This document shows, piece after piece, positions 17,271-24,771 of a stretch of DNA of 56,015 nucleotides (its first letter is position 1; each line of letters opens with the position of its first letter). Source of the stretch: Acidobacteriota bacterium (GTDB lineage: Bacteria > Acidobacteriota > Vicinamibacteria > Vicinamibacterales > UBA8438); assembly GCA_011523845.1 (NCBI GenBank), contig WTFV01000100.1, positions 66,278-122,292 on the forward strand, in the 5' to 3' direction. The position numbers and the translations under genes were made by a program. The notes under the pieces are model-generated. The model searched no databases. It was given only the letters and a program-made list of their open reading frames with translations, and was not told where the DNA came from.

Positions 17271-17822
17271 TCAGCTCGTTCGGGGGCCTGACCGACGGAC
17301 TCGTTCGCTGCGGTCTGCCGAAGTCCGCTCGAGAAGCTCCTGTAGTCGCGGCAGGGCCCGCCGGTCCTTCTCGCGGTCCGCGGCGCTCTTCGAGCGGATC
17401 ACGTCGGCCAGCGACGCCACCAGGATCGTCACACCGTCGGCGGCGTCCATTGCGACGGCGTCCCGTCTCAAGTCGGCGTAGCCGCCTGTGCCCGCCGGGG
17501 TGAAGGACACGTCCAGGGCGCCCGCCTGTGTGGTCAGGTTGAGGATGGCGTCCGGGCCGAGATTCCGCAGGAAACCGGCGGAGCAATCGAAGGGCAGACC
17601 CTGTGGGGTATCGTCGGTGCGAATGCGGGCGTCGAGCGCTCGCAGAGCGGCGGCGAGACAGTTGAGGTTGTCAGCATCGTTCGCCGGCGCGATGTCAATG
17701 TCCAGGGTTACGCCGACGTCACCGTGCAGGACGGCGGCCATCCCGCCGATCAGAACGAAACGCACTTTGGCGTCATGCAGTGCGGCCAACATGACGGCGG
17801 GATCGAACGGCTGTTCAGCCAT
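17271..17822 (-). CDS. Nucleotidyltransferase-fold protein, likely toxin of an XRE/NTase pair
   Basis: 183 residues. FVLIGGMAAVLHGDVGVTLD followed by IDIAP gives the nucleotidyltransferase signature GG-A---HG...T-DIDI seen in AbiEii-like and related toxins. The rest (VDLRRDAVAMD-like YADLRRDAVAMDAADGVTIL, DVIRSKSAADREKDRRALP) matches the common small 'nucleotidyltransferase of unknown function' pattern. It starts 8 bp inside the end of the XRE gene upstream, so the two are translationally coupled. Inferred role: toxin whose activity is checked by the XRE partner. It could also be a housekeeping nucleotidyltransferase. Confidence 0.75.
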   Translation of the reverse strand: MAEQPFDPAVMLAALHDAKVRFVLIGGMAAVLHGDVGVTLDIDIAPANDADNLNCLAAALRALDARIRTDDTPQGLPFDCSAGFLRNLGPDAILNLTTQAGALDVSFTPAGTGGYADLRRDAVAMDAADGVTILVASLADVIRSKSAADREKDRRALPRLQELLERTSADRSERVRRSGPRTS

Positions 17823-18141
17823 GGGCTCGCTCCCGCAACTGGCGCCGACCTCGCAGGACGAAACGTGCGGCACGGGTGGCGTCTGCCAGACGCTCGGCGG
17901 GCGTCCGACGGAGGGTGCGTGAGAACTGCGAAGCGGTCTGCGGGTCGGGTTCGCCGAGCCTAGCACGAACCTCGAATCCGGCTGCACGGACGAGGCGCTC
18001 CACCATCTTCGTCGATGGGGTACGGGCGCCGGATTCTATGCGGGCAATCGTCGATTGCGGCACGCTCGCCCTTTGCCCCAGTTCCGTCTGCGTGAGCGCC
18101 GCGCGCCTGCGTGCTTCACGAACGAGATTCCGGAGGATCAT
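17815..18141 (-). CDS. XRE-family HTH regulator/antitoxin
   Basis: 108 residues. A classical helix-turn-helix spans LTQTELGQRASVPQSTIARI with ESGARTPSTKMVERLVRAAG. The C-terminal tail is basic (FVLRGRRQLRERA). It overlaps the downstream nucleotidyltransferase by 8 bp, the usual layout of this TA-like pair, and probably represses the pair's promoter. It is preceded by an AT-rich stretch at 18142-18170 (TAATTTATAGCCGATT on the plus strand) that could hold the promoter. Confidence 0.82.
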   Translation of the reverse strand: MILRNLVREARRRAALTQTELGQRASVPQSTIARIESGARTPSTKMVERLVRAAGFEVRARLGEPDPQTASQFSRTLRRTPAERLADATRAARFVLRGRRQLRERAHG

Positions 18142-18434
18142 CCCCTAATTTATAGCCGATTGGCTATGAGGCGCGCAACGTGGGCTCCCAGGCGACCGAA
18201 GACTCCTTGCCAGTAGCCGAGGAGGGGAGCGGATGTCGGCGACAGTCGCAATGAAGCCCCCGGACTTCAGGCCGAACGACTTCCCGCCGTGATCCATGAG
18301 CAACTGAATGTAGCGACTCCCTACGGGGCTATGTCCGGGCGGTCTATCACCTTTCTACGGGACCACGCCATATCACGCCCACGCCCTGCCGCGAAACCGG
18401 ACGATTCCTCGAGCGGGGGCACCAGGGAGAAGAA

Positions 18435-18911
18435 CTACCGTGGAGTTTCCTCCAGGAGGCCGCGGAGTACCGGAATGTCCTCGGCGTTGGGCGAGGCGGA
18501 CGGCAGCGACTCGATGAACGCGTAGATGTCGGCGAGCTTCTGGTCGGAGACGTCGGCCTGGCGGTACGGCGGCATCCGCCGCGGATTGGGCGGGTTGCGC
18601 AGGTAGGCGATGAATTGTCCCTGCCGGAGCCGCGGGGGGTTCAAGCGCGGGCCCCGGCCGGTTTCCCCGGTATGGCCGTGGCACCCGTAGCACGTGTAGT
18701 CCTCGTATAGTTGCTCGCCGACGGTGGCGTCACCCCGCAGCGCCGCCGGCTCCTGGCCGGTTCGCGTACTCGAGGCGGTGGCGGCCGCGGTTGTCGCGGC
18801 GGCGAGCAGCAACGCCAGGAATGCGGGCGGACCCCATGACGGCATCCGTGTCACGTGTCCGCGCCGCGCAGAATGGTGCCGGGCCAGACGACGCTGAAAG
18901 ACGGTCTTCAC
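18435..18911 (-). CDS. Exported c-type cytochrome, partner of the ThDP enzyme
   Basis: 158 residues from GTG 18911, or 136 from ATG 18845. A hydrophobic export signal (PAFLALLLAAATTAAATA) precedes a single-haem class I domain: CYGCH in LYEDYTCYGCHGHTGETGRG, with distal Met likely in RRMPPYRQADVSDQ and the closing helix KLADIYAFIESLP. I prefer the GTG start because AGGAGG lies about 8 nt upstream, at the 3' end of the ThDP gene 12 bp away. The two genes therefore form an operon, and the cytochrome probably accepts electrons from its partner in the periplasm. Confidence 0.85.
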   Translation of the reverse strand: MKTVFQRRLARHHSARRGHVTRMPSWGPPAFLALLLAAATTAAATASSTRTGQEPAALRGDATVGEQLYEDYTCYGCHGHTGETGRGPRLNPPRLRQGQFIAYLRNPPNPRRMPPYRQADVSDQKLADIYAFIESLPSASPNAEDIPVLRGLLEETPR

Positions 18912-18922
18912 CTCGCACCTCC

Positions 18923-20815
18923 TCAGCGTGGCTGGCTCACGACGTCGATCAGGGCCGGCTCGCCCGCCTTGACTCGCTCCACGCCGCGCCGCAGCGTCGG
19001 ACCGAGGTCGGCCGGGTGCTCGATGGGTCCCTCGGCGTACATCCCGTACGCCTTCGCCATCTGCGCGTAGTCGATGTCCGGATCCGTGATCGTCGTGCCT
19101 ATCGGTGCGCGGTCCACGCCGCGGTTGCGGGCGGCGCACTGCTGCTGCAGATACATCACTTCCTGGTGATACGCCCGGTTGTTGTGCACGATGGTCAGCA
19201 GCGGAATCCGGTGATGCACTGCGGTCCAGAGCACGCCCGGCGCGTAGTTCAGGTCGCCGTCGCCGTTGATGTTGACGGTGATCCGTCCGTGCTCCCGGTT
19301 GGCGAGCGCCGCGCCTACCGAGGCGGGCAGCGAGTAGCCGATGCCGCCGCCGCCCTGCGCGCCGATGGCGTGGTAGGTGCGCTTCATGTCCCACAACCGC
19401 CCCGGCCAGCCGCCGATGAACCCTTGCGGGGACGAAAACGACCAGTCCTCGTCCTTGATCAGCGGCCACAGCTCGGCGGCGATGCGGGCGAGGCTGACCG
19501 GGCTGGCGTTCCAGCCGTGGCGGGCGTCCCGGATATCGCGCCGCCGCCGCTCGGCGTGGGCCGCGGCGATGGCGGCGCCCCGCTCGGCGAAGAGCCGCCG
19601 CCGGTCGTCCGTAATCGAGCGTCGGACCTCCTCGATCAGGGCGGGCAGGGTGGCCTGCGCGTCGGCCGCCACCAGCACGTCCGCCGTGCCGGAACCGGAG
19701 CCGTAGACGTTGAAGTTGCTGCTGGCGAGGAATTCGGCCGAGCTGATCGTGATCGTCCGCGCATCCGAGCTCCCGGCGCCGGCTCTCTGCCTGCCCCCGG
19801 GCTCCAGGTTCAGGATGACGTCCGCCGTGCCGGTCCCGGCGCCCGCCAGGGGATGGCGGGAGGGGAAGTTCAGACGCGCGCCGCCGCCGTCGACCGGGGC
19901 CTGCAGCAGCTCGGCGAGCTCCACGAGCCGGTCGATGCCCTCCTGCGTGCGCGCCGCCAGACCGGCGACGATGCGAGGATTCTCCGCCTCCACGAGCAAG
20001 CGCGCGATCTCCTCGACCGCCCCCGCGTCGGCGCTCGGGAACCGCGGCGGCGAGATCGGCGGGACCGCCGGCGCGTTCTGCAGGGGAGCCTTCTGCAGCG
20101 CCGCGTCCAGCACCACCAGTACCGGCGCCATCGGGGGCGTGGTGGCGATGCGGTATGCCCGCACGGCGGACCGTCCGAACTCCTCCAGCGAGGCGGGCTG
20201 ATGGTCCCACTTGACGAAGCCACGCACCAGCGCGGCCAGGTCGGTCGCGTTGTGGGCCGGCACCGGGCCGGCGTAGTCGAGGCCGGCCGCCACGTAGACC
20301 GGCGCGCGGTCGCAGTAGGCGTTGTAGATCGCCATCGAGGCGTGCTGCAGGCCGACCGTTCCGTGCAGCAGCGCCATCATCGGCTTGCCGGCGACCTTCG
20401 CGTAGCCGTGCGCCATCGCCACGGCCGACTCCTCGTGCAGGCAGGTCAGGAACTCCGGCTTCCGGTTGCCCCCGTGGTTGACCATCGATTCCTGCAGCCC
20501 CTCGAAGCTCGATCCGCAGTTCGAGGCGCAGTACTCGATGTCGAGCGCCCGCAGCACGTCGACCATGTAGTCCGAGCCGGGGTGCTCGACGATGTAGGCG
20601 TCGACAGCCCGTGAGCGAGGGGGCAGCCCGGTCTCGCGCGCGAGCTGTGCCTCGGTCGGCGGCGGCGCCGCCGGGCTTGCCGGGCTTGCCGGTTCCGCGC
20701 GCACCGTGCGGTCCGCCAGTGCCGCCGCGCCCGCCGCGGCGCCGGCGGCCGCCCCCTTCAGGAATCCGCGCCGCCCGACCGCCGCCGCCCGCGGGTTCGT
20801 CGCCTTCGTCTTCAT
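18923..20815 (-). CDS. TAT-exported thiamine-diphosphate-dependent enzyme (acetolactate synthase/benzoylformate decarboxylase superfamily)
   Basis: 630 residues. A twin-arginine signal (GRRGFLKGAAAGAAAGAAAL) leads a full three-domain ThDP enzyme. The Pyr domain has a catalytic Glu in CLHEESAVAMAHGYAKVAG. The PP domain carries a classical GDG-X24-NN motif (GDGDLNYAPG ... TIVHNN). The middle domain is shortened. Most of this superfamily is cytosolic, so a TAT signal is unusual, though consistent with export of a folded cofactor-loaded enzyme. With a haem c protein encoded 11 bp downstream, an oxidative decarboxylase feeding a cytochrome (pyruvate-oxidase-like logic) is a reasonable guess. The large transposon is inserted 33 bp upstream of the start codon. 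Confidence 0.83.
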   Translation of the reverse strand: MKTKATNPRAAAVGRRGFLKGAAAGAAAGAAALADRTVRAEPASPASPAAPPPTEAQLARETGLPPRSRAVDAYIVEHPGSDYMVDVLRALDIEYCASNCGSSFEGLQESMVNHGGNRKPEFLTCLHEESAVAMAHGYAKVAGKPMMALLHGTVGLQHASMAIYNAYCDRAPVYVAAGLDYAGPVPAHNATDLAALVRGFVKWDHQPASLEEFGRSAVRAYRIATTPPMAPVLVVLDAALQKAPLQNAPAVPPISPPRFPSADAGAVEEIARLLVEAENPRIVAGLAARTQEGIDRLVELAELLQAPVDGGGARLNFPSRHPLAGAGTGTADVILNLEPGGRQRAGAGSSDARTITISSAEFLASSNFNVYGSGSGTADVLVAADAQATLPALIEEVRRSITDDRRRLFAERGAAIAAAHAERRRRDIRDARHGWNASPVSLARIAAELWPLIKDEDWSFSSPQGFIGGWPGRLWDMKRTYHAIGAQGGGGIGYSLPASVGAALANREHGRITVNINGDGDLNYAPGVLWTAVHHRIPLLTIVHNNRAYHQEVMYLQQQCAARNRGVDRAPIGTTITDPDIDYAQMAKAYGMYAEGPIEHPADLGPTLRRGVERVKAGEPALIDVVSQPR

Positions 20816-20839
20816 GGCCGGTCTCCAGCTCGATGGCTC

Positions 20840-20847
20840 GAACTCCG
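20840..20847. repeat. Left target-site duplication GAACTCCG
   Basis: Eight bases directly outside the left 20-bp inverted repeat, repeated exactly at 29695-29702 outside the right one. Eight to nine bp is the usual duplication length for IS1-family elements. Confidence 0.85.
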
Positions 20848-20856
20848 GGTAGTGTC

Positions 20857-21168
20857 TCAGTTTGATTGAAGCTCCTCGTCAACGCGGTGCGCCAGCTCGC
20901 TGACGCGCTGCTCGATGCGCGCTTCCTGCCGGAGAGCGGTGGATAGCTCGGCGTGAGTCGGCCACTCTGCCACGGTGTCGAGCCCCGAGCCTTCCCCGCT
21001 TCCCGGCACGCACAGCCCGAACGACTCGTGATGCACGAGTTGCTCGGCCAGCGCCCCGGCCGAGCGTAGACGGTGCCGCAGGCGCGCGGTCTCCGTTCGA
21101 GCCCGCTTGAGGTCCTGTTCGGCCGACTGGAGCTGCTTGGAGAGGGCGAGGAAGCTCTGCGGGGTCAT
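20857..21168 (-). CDS. Small helical passenger protein of unknown function
   Basis: 103 residues, largely helical: LALSKQLQSAEQDLKRARTE, RLRHRLRSAGALAEQLVHH, then LRQEARIEQRVSELAHRVDE. Coiled-coil-like heptads flank a Gly/Ser-rich middle. The final residues SN and the stop codon are supplied by the transposon terminal repeat, as they are for the transposase at the other end. There is no strong ribosome-binding site. I do not recognise the family. Confidence 0.5.
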   Translation of the reverse strand: MTPQSFLALSKQLQSAEQDLKRARTETARLRHRLRSAGALAEQLVHHESFGLCVPGSGEGSGLDTVAEWPTHAELSTALRQEARIEQRVSELAHRVDEELQSN

Positions 21169-21330
21169 CAGAGCCGATTCTACGGCAACGGCACTACCGC
21201 GTTGGGTAAGTCGCAGACGCTGGTAGTGGTCAAGTTTGGGGCCGGCGCCATCGCCGCCGCCCGGATTGCGCCGCCCGCCGACGCGGTTGTAGAGTTGCCT
21301 GAGCGCTCAACAACGGACGGAGGACGGACC

Positions 21331-21576
21331 ATGACGACGCACGGCCTCGAAGCAGTACCCCCCGCGCGCAGCCGCCGACTGGACGACATCGAGCAACGCC
21401 TGGCGCAGCTCGGGTCGGAATTGCAGCGGACCGACTTGAGGGTGGACGACATGCTCTCCCTTCTCAAGGCCCAGGGCGAGGCGTTGGTAGCTCAGGGCGA
21501 AGCGCTCAAGGTCCAGGCGATGGCGCTGGAGGCCCACAGCAGGATGTTGGAGCGGCGGCTCGGAGGTGCGTCATGA
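21331..21576 (+). CDS. Small coiled-coil passenger protein (inner element)
   Basis: 81 residues after ATG 21331, with GGAGG 8 nt upstream. After RRLDDIEQRLAQLGSELQRT it continues as regular seven-residue repeats (LKAQGEAL, VAQGEALKVQAMALEAH), so a parallel coiled coil is likely. The same type of protein, also with RT...LxxxGxALLA spacing, occurs at 28593-28781 in the outer element. It overlaps the next gene by ATGA. Function unknown; possibly a transposition accessory or oligomerising partner. Confidence 0.7.
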   Translation: MTTHGLEAVPPARSRRLDDIEQRLAQLGSELQRTDLRVDDMLSLLKAQGEALVAQGEALKVQAMALEAHSRMLERRLGGAS

Positions 21577-21818
21577 GCCGGCGGCGAGACGTGAACGAGG
21601 CAGCACACCACACGATCCAGGCGGTCATCGACCGCACCGAGCCCCCGCGGCCGGCGAAGAACCTCGCGGCCGTCGCCCTCGGCAAGCTCGGCGGGCTCAA
21701 GGGCGGCCCGGCGCGCGCCGCCAAGCTCTCCCCCGAGCAACGCCGCGCCATCGCCAAGCGAGCCGCTACCGCTCGGTGGGCGAAGCGCCAGCCGACCGCG
21801 GAAGCTCCCACAGAGTGA
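21573..21818 (+). CDS. Small basic GG-ARA protein (inner element passenger)
   Basis: 81 residues. The signature is ALGKLGGLKGGPARAAKLSP followed by EQRRAIAKRAATARWAK, a small basic motif I recognise as recurrent in bacterial genomes but without a defined function. A homologue (QGGKARAEKLTPERRREIAK) is at 28354-28596 in the outer element. It is translationally coupled to the coiled-coil gene (ATGA overlap). Its 3' end overlaps a convergent small gene by about 53 bp. A DNA- or RNA-binding role is plausible from the charge, but unproven. Confidence 0.72.
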   Translation: MSRRRDVNEAAHHTIQAVIDRTEPPRPAKNLAAVALGKLGGLKGGPARAAKLSPEQRRAIAKRAATARWAKRQPTAEAPTE

Positions 21819-21969
21819 CGCGGTGGCCGGCGAACGGTGCGCCGGGCGGCGGGTCACCGTCGAACTCGGCGTCGACCACGCGCCTATCGGGCAGCTTCAC
21901 TGTGGTTTCGACACGGTGCGGGAGAGCGAGGGTAGACGCAGGCCGGGGCTGGGCTGTATGCTCGGACAC
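21766..21969 (-). CDS. Small unknown protein with strong ribosome-binding site
   Basis: 67 residues from GTG 21969, preceded by GGAGG 6 nt upstream. The core reads VETTVKLPDRRVVDAEFDGD followed by PPPGAP and GHRVTLWELP, a beta-rich pattern with good protein character. No family recognised. It is convergent with and overlaps the GG-ARA gene, so expression of both could interfere. It lies downstream of a hairpin that may end the upstream operon on the same strand. Confidence 0.55.
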   Translation of the reverse strand: MSEHTAQPRPASTLALPHRVETTVKLPDRRVVDAEFDGDPPPGAPFAGHRVTLWELPRSAGASPTER

Positions 21970-22041
21970 AGCTTTCCTCCGTTGGCTCCGGTCGGGTCCC
22001 TGGCAAGAACGACGACCGGGCGCGGGAAACGAACCAAGTGC

Positions 22042-22062
22042 ACGGCCCCCTCGTGGGGCCGT
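22042..22062 (-). terminator. GC-rich hairpin, likely terminator
   Basis: ACGGCCCC (22042-22049) and GGGGCCGT (22055-22062) are perfect 8-bp arms with a 5-nt loop. It sits 31 bp past the end of the minus-strand gene 22094-22240. There is no T-run. Confidence 0.5.
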
Positions 22063-22093
22063 TCGCACGTACGGGATTCTACCGCACCGGCGT

Positions 22094-22240
22094 TCACCAA
22101 CCGAGGACGAGGCGCGTGAACCACAGCGCGAACCGCACGAACAGGCCGAACGCGAGCACGCTGAACGACACGCTGAGCACCGTGGCGACGGTGTAGAAGA
22201 GCAGCATCGCGATTCCCTCGCCGACATCGCGGAGAGGCAT
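22094..22240 (-). CDS. Small membrane protein, coupled to the secreted WTDP protein
   Basis: 48 residues with one long hydrophobic stretch (MLLFYTVATVLSVSFSVLAF, then FVRFALWFTRLVLG). Its ATG overlaps the stop codon of the upstream secreted-protein gene (TGATG), so the two are translated together. The family is unknown. The hydrophobic segment could be a single- or double-pass helix anchoring its partner, or an immunity-like peptide; the sequence does not say which. Confidence 0.55.
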   Translation of the reverse strand: MPLRDVGEGIAMLLFYTVATVLSVSFSVLAFGLFVRFALWFTRLVLGW

Positions 22241-22773
22241 CAGTCGTCCGCCCGCGTCACGGTCCATGTGGCGATCGCACCGGCCATCGTGACGGCCACC
22301 TGGACGGCTGCCCCGATGGGGTAGGTTCCCTCCCAGTGGCACACGCCGTCGAAGCAGTCGACGCTGGAAACGCGACCCTGCGCGAACCGCCGCCACTCAC
22401 CGTCGAGGCTGTCGCGAAGCCACCACGCGAAGTCCGTGTACAGCCCCCCCACGTGATCCACGCGCACGTGAAGCCGGTTGATGCATTGCGGAACGTCAAC
22501 CGTGGCCTCCCCGCGGCCGGAGCTGCTCCAGTCCTCCTCGCACTCAGGCGGTTCAGGGTCGGGGCCGCGGGCGCGCAGGAAGTCGATGCACGCGCGGATC
22601 TCGATGATGTGCTGCGCGCGCAAGGGCGTCACGCCGGGGACGATCGGATGGTCCGTCCAGGTGGTCGGGCACGCGGGCGCCGCGCGCGTGACTGGCGGCG
22701 GCTCCTGCCCGAAGACGACCCCACAGGAGAACAGCAGGAACCCGAAGAACAGCAGCGGCGCTCGGCGGTGCAT
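22240..22773 (-). CDS. Secreted protein with one WTDP/RAxHI module
   Basis: 177 residues. The signal peptide is RAPLLFFGFLLFSCGVVFGQ. Next comes a module TTWTDHPIVPGVTPLRAQHI then IEIRACIDFLRA, which repeats in the C-terminus of the metzincin at 24772-26385 (WTDP...G.T..RA.H..E). The C-terminal half has paired Cys (CEEDW, CINRLH, CFDGVC) and a beta-rich GEATVDVPQ...AVQVAVTMAGAIATWTV region. The module recurs in acidobacterial exported proteins and may bind the cell surface. It shares a structured upstream leader with the metzincin gene. Function unknown. Confidence 0.68.
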   Translation of the reverse strand: MHRRAPLLFFGFLLFSCGVVFGQEPPPVTRAAPACPTTWTDHPIVPGVTPLRAQHIIEIRACIDFLRARGPDPEPPECEEDWSSSGRGEATVDVPQCINRLHVRVDHVGGLYTDFAWWLRDSLDGEWRRFAQGRVSSVDCFDGVCHWEGTYPIGAAVQVAVTMAGAIATWTVTRADD

Positions 22774-22792
22774 GGCAACCCCTCCTTCGCCC

Positions 22793-22933
22793 CGCGACCG
22801 GAAGTGGTCACCGGGCCGGTTGCCACACGAGTCGCACGCGTACGTGTGCGGATCCCCGCCTGTTCCCGACCGGGAGGCCGGTGTCGTATTCAGTAGGCGA
22901 CCCGGTGTCGGGCCGCGCGCAACTCATGTGGCA
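22793..22933 (-). promoter_or_regulatory. Structured leader shared with the metzincin gene (copy 1)
   Basis: Upstream of the secreted WTDP gene. It contains CGACC-GGAAGT-GGTCACCGG (degraded palindrome, 22793-22815) and then TGCCACACGAGT (22821-22832), whose near-complement AACTCATGTGGCA is at 22921-22933. This gives an imperfect long hairpin. The block is repeated at 26410-26530 before a different gene. It may be a promoter/operator or a 5' RNA structure. Confidence 0.55.
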
Positions 22934-23007
22934 GGAAGAGCGTAGACCGGATCAATGACGACGGTCAATGCTTGACCGGTTGGCGTGGTCAAGCATACGG
23001 TTTGGGG

Positions 23008-23205
23008 ATGACGAGATTGGACCTCAAGGGAACTTGGTACACCGAAACCCGCGTGTGCGTCGGACTCAAGCTCCTGTACCCACAGGCGTTGCGAGGCGAG
23101 GTTCCGCAGCAGTTTGAGCTTCGGCTTCTGCCCGGTGACGCTCGACGATTCGCCGATGATCTGCGGGAGAAAGCTGATGCGGTCGACCGTCTCGCCAGAG
23201 AGTGA
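23008..23205 (+). CDS. Small protein of unknown function upstream of the transposase
   Basis: 65 residues from ATG 23008 with GGGG just upstream. The sequence runs LDLKGTWYTETRVCVGLKLL and ends as a charged helix ELRLLPGDARRFADDLREKA. It looks like a compact two-part fold, but I do not recognise the family. It is on the transposase strand and about 100 bp upstream of it, a typical passenger position. Confidence 0.55.
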   Translation: MTRLDLKGTWYTETRVCVGLKLLYPQALRGEVPQQFELRLLPGDARRFADDLREKADAVDRLARE

Positions 23206-23304
23206 ACGAACCGATCCGAGCTTCAAGAAGCCACGCCACGCTGACTTCCTCGCCCATCAAAAGCACTGTCTCTGCTTGAGCGGTCATGGTAGAATTGCAC
23301 CCAT

Positions 23305-24153
23305 ATGAACAAGCTGTCAGTTGACCGTCGCTGCCAAGTCGTCGCGGCCTTGGTCGAGGGCAACAGCATCCGCGCCACGGCGCGCATGACCGGCGTGTCG
23401 AAGCCGACCATCCTGAAGCTCATCGCCGACCTCGGGCCGGTGTGCGCCGCGTACCAGGACGAGACACTGCGCGGCCTCGGCTGCCGGCGCCTGGAGTGCG
23501 ACGAGATCTGGCAGTTCGTCTACGCGAAGCAGAAGAACGTCGAGGCGGCGAAGCGCGCGCCCCAGGAAGCCGGCGACGTGTGGACGTGGGTCGCCATCGA
23601 CGCGGAGTCGAAGCTGATCCCGACCTGGCGCATCGGCCCGCGCGACGCGATCACCGCGCACGCCTTCATGACGGACCTCGCCGACCGGCTCAAGCATCGG
23701 GTTCAGCTTACCACTGACGGGCTCGCGGCGTACGTGGAGGCCGTCGAGGACGCGTTCGGCATGGACATCGACTACGCGCAGTTGATCAAGGTCTACGGCG
23801 CCGACGCGGAGAGCGAGCGGCGCTACAGCCCGGTCGTGTGCCAGAGTTGCACCGTGCGCGCGGTTCAGGGCGACCCGGACCCGAAGCGGATCTCGACGAG
23901 CTACATCGAGCGGCAGAACCTGACGATGCGGATGTCGATGCGGCGCTACACGCGGCTGACAAACGGCTTCTCGAAGAAGCTGGAGAACCACGCCGCGGCA
24001 ACGGCCCTCCACTTCATGCACTACAACTTCGCGCGGATCCACCGGACGGTGCGGATGTCTCCGGCGATGGCGGCCGGGGTCACCGAGACGCTGTGGAGCA
24101 TCCGCGACATCGTGGCCCTGCTCGAGGAGCACGAAGCTCGCGCGGCAGCCTAG
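23305..24153 (+). CDS. IS1-family-like DDE transposase (inner element)
   Basis: 282 residues. The N-terminal HTH is ALVEGNSIRATARMTGVSKP then TILKLI. The catalytic acids are visible as CDEIWQFVYAKQKNV, LTTDGLAAYVEA and a Glu in YIERQNLTMRMSMRRYTR. Internal segments WTWVAIDAESKLIPTW and HYNFARIHRTVRMSPAMAAG complete the IS1-type fold. It is homologous over its full length with the transposase at 28810. Its last ~69 bp are duplicated at 24470-24538. The nearest outside signals are the 17-bp terminal repeats at 21222 and 24544. Confidence 0.88.
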   Translation: MNKLSVDRRCQVVAALVEGNSIRATARMTGVSKPTILKLIADLGPVCAAYQDETLRGLGCRRLECDEIWQFVYAKQKNVEAAKRAPQEAGDVWTWVAIDAESKLIPTWRIGPRDAITAHAFMTDLADRLKHRVQLTTDGLAAYVEAVEDAFGMDIDYAQLIKVYGADAESERRYSPVVCQSCTVRAVQGDPDPKRISTSYIERQNLTMRMSMRRYTRLTNGFSKKLENHAAATALHFMHYNFARIHRTVRMSPAMAAGVTETLWSIRDIVALLEEHEARAAA

Positions 24154-24161
24154 AATGGGCC

Positions 24162-24464
24162 ATGACTCAGCAAGATCGAGACCGCATTGAAGCGGACCTG
24201 CTCCTTGCCCATCGCCGCGCGAAGGCGGAACATGCTCGCACCCGCGAGCGCGTCCAATCGATCCTCGACAGCTTTCGGACCCTTGGTGAGACCCGACAGG
24301 ACTCCTTGCATCTGCGGGACGGAAAACTCAGGGACGCATTGCTCGACGAGGACGTCGTTCTGTACGAGCTGGACACCCTCCTCGACGCCATCCGCGATCG
24401 CGACAGCGCGTCCCGGGCGGAACGTGATCTGCATGACCGGCTCAACAGGATCAACGGCGACTGA
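24162..24464 (+). CDS. Small helical passenger protein inserted after the transposase
   Basis: 100 residues from ATG 24162, 8 bp after the transposase stop. Highly charged and helical: RDRIEADLLLAHRRAKAEHA, LDEDVVLYELDTLLDAI, AERDLHDRLNRI. It lies between the true transposase end and a duplicated copy of that end, as if captured within the element. Unknown family. No strong ribosome-binding site, so coupling to the transposase is likely. Confidence 0.6.
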   Translation: MTQQDRDRIEADLLLAHRRAKAEHARTRERVQSILDSFRTLGETRQDSLHLRDGKLRDALLDEDVVLYELDTLLDAIRDRDSASRAERDLHDRLNRINGD

Positions 24465-24469
24465 AGGAC

Positions 24470-24538
24470 GCGACGCTGTGGAGCATCCGCGACATTGTGG
24501 CCCTGCTCGAAGAGCGGGAAGCCTCAGCCGCGGCATGA
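24470..24538 (+). pseudogene. Duplicated 3' end of the inner transposase
   Basis: About 69 bp matching 24085-24153 at roughly 80%. It encodes TLWSIRDIVALLEEREASAA and a stop, against TLWSIRDIVALLEEHEARAA in the functional gene. It ends 5 bp before the right terminal repeat, which is the normal spacing for the element, so this copy may mark the original 3' end. Confidence 0.75.
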
Positions 24539-24608
24539 GCCGTCAAACTTGACCACTACCGCCCTTTGAGCGTCCACAGGCTGTGGGAAAACCTGTGTAC
24601 GCTCGCTG

Positions 24609-24758
24609 TCAGTGCGTGACTCGGCGTGGGTGACGACCGACGACGGCGAGCGCAAGCTCCTCGGGCGTGCAGTCGGGAATACTCACGTCCTCTTCCAGTT
24701 CAGCCTTCGTCGGCTGGTAGCGCGGATCGTCCTTCGAGATCGGTTGCTGCTTCGGCAT
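24609..24758 (-). CDS. 49-residue protein with KAELEEDVSIP motif
   Basis: Sequence begins MPKQQPISKDDPRYQPTKAE and continues LEEDVSIPDCTPEELALAVV. I recognise the PTKAELEEDVSIP-TPE-LA pattern as a recurrent tiny bacterial protein without assigned function. ATG 24758 has GAGGAGG 7 nt upstream, placed just before the end of the metzincin gene on the same strand, so it is probably co-transcribed with it. The base composition and good ribosome-binding site support a real gene. Confidence 0.72.
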   Translation of the reverse strand: MPKQQPISKDDPRYQPTKAELEEDVSIPDCTPEELALAVVGRHPRRVTH

Positions 24759-24771
24759 GGGGGGGTCCTCC

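Larger units (their letters stand above)
21222..24560. mobile_element. Nested IS1-like element with passenger genes
   Basis: GGTAGTGGTCAAGTTTG (21222-21238) is repeated perfectly inverted at 24544-24560, giving 17-bp TIRs. They begin with the same GGTAGTG as the outer element and share the GTTTG end, so the two elements are related. The interior has the transposase at 23305-24153, a coiled-coil/GGKARA-type gene pair, a secreted WTDP-module protein and further small genes. The flanking octamers (CAGACGCT left, GCCCTTTG right) do not match, so no target duplication supports a recent insertion. It may instead be the older element, partly rearranged. Confidence 0.7.

Noticed and set aside
18142..18434. 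Gap between the XRE gene and the cytochrome gene
   Set aside because: No convincing gene or RNA seen; only an AT-richer stretch next to the XRE start.
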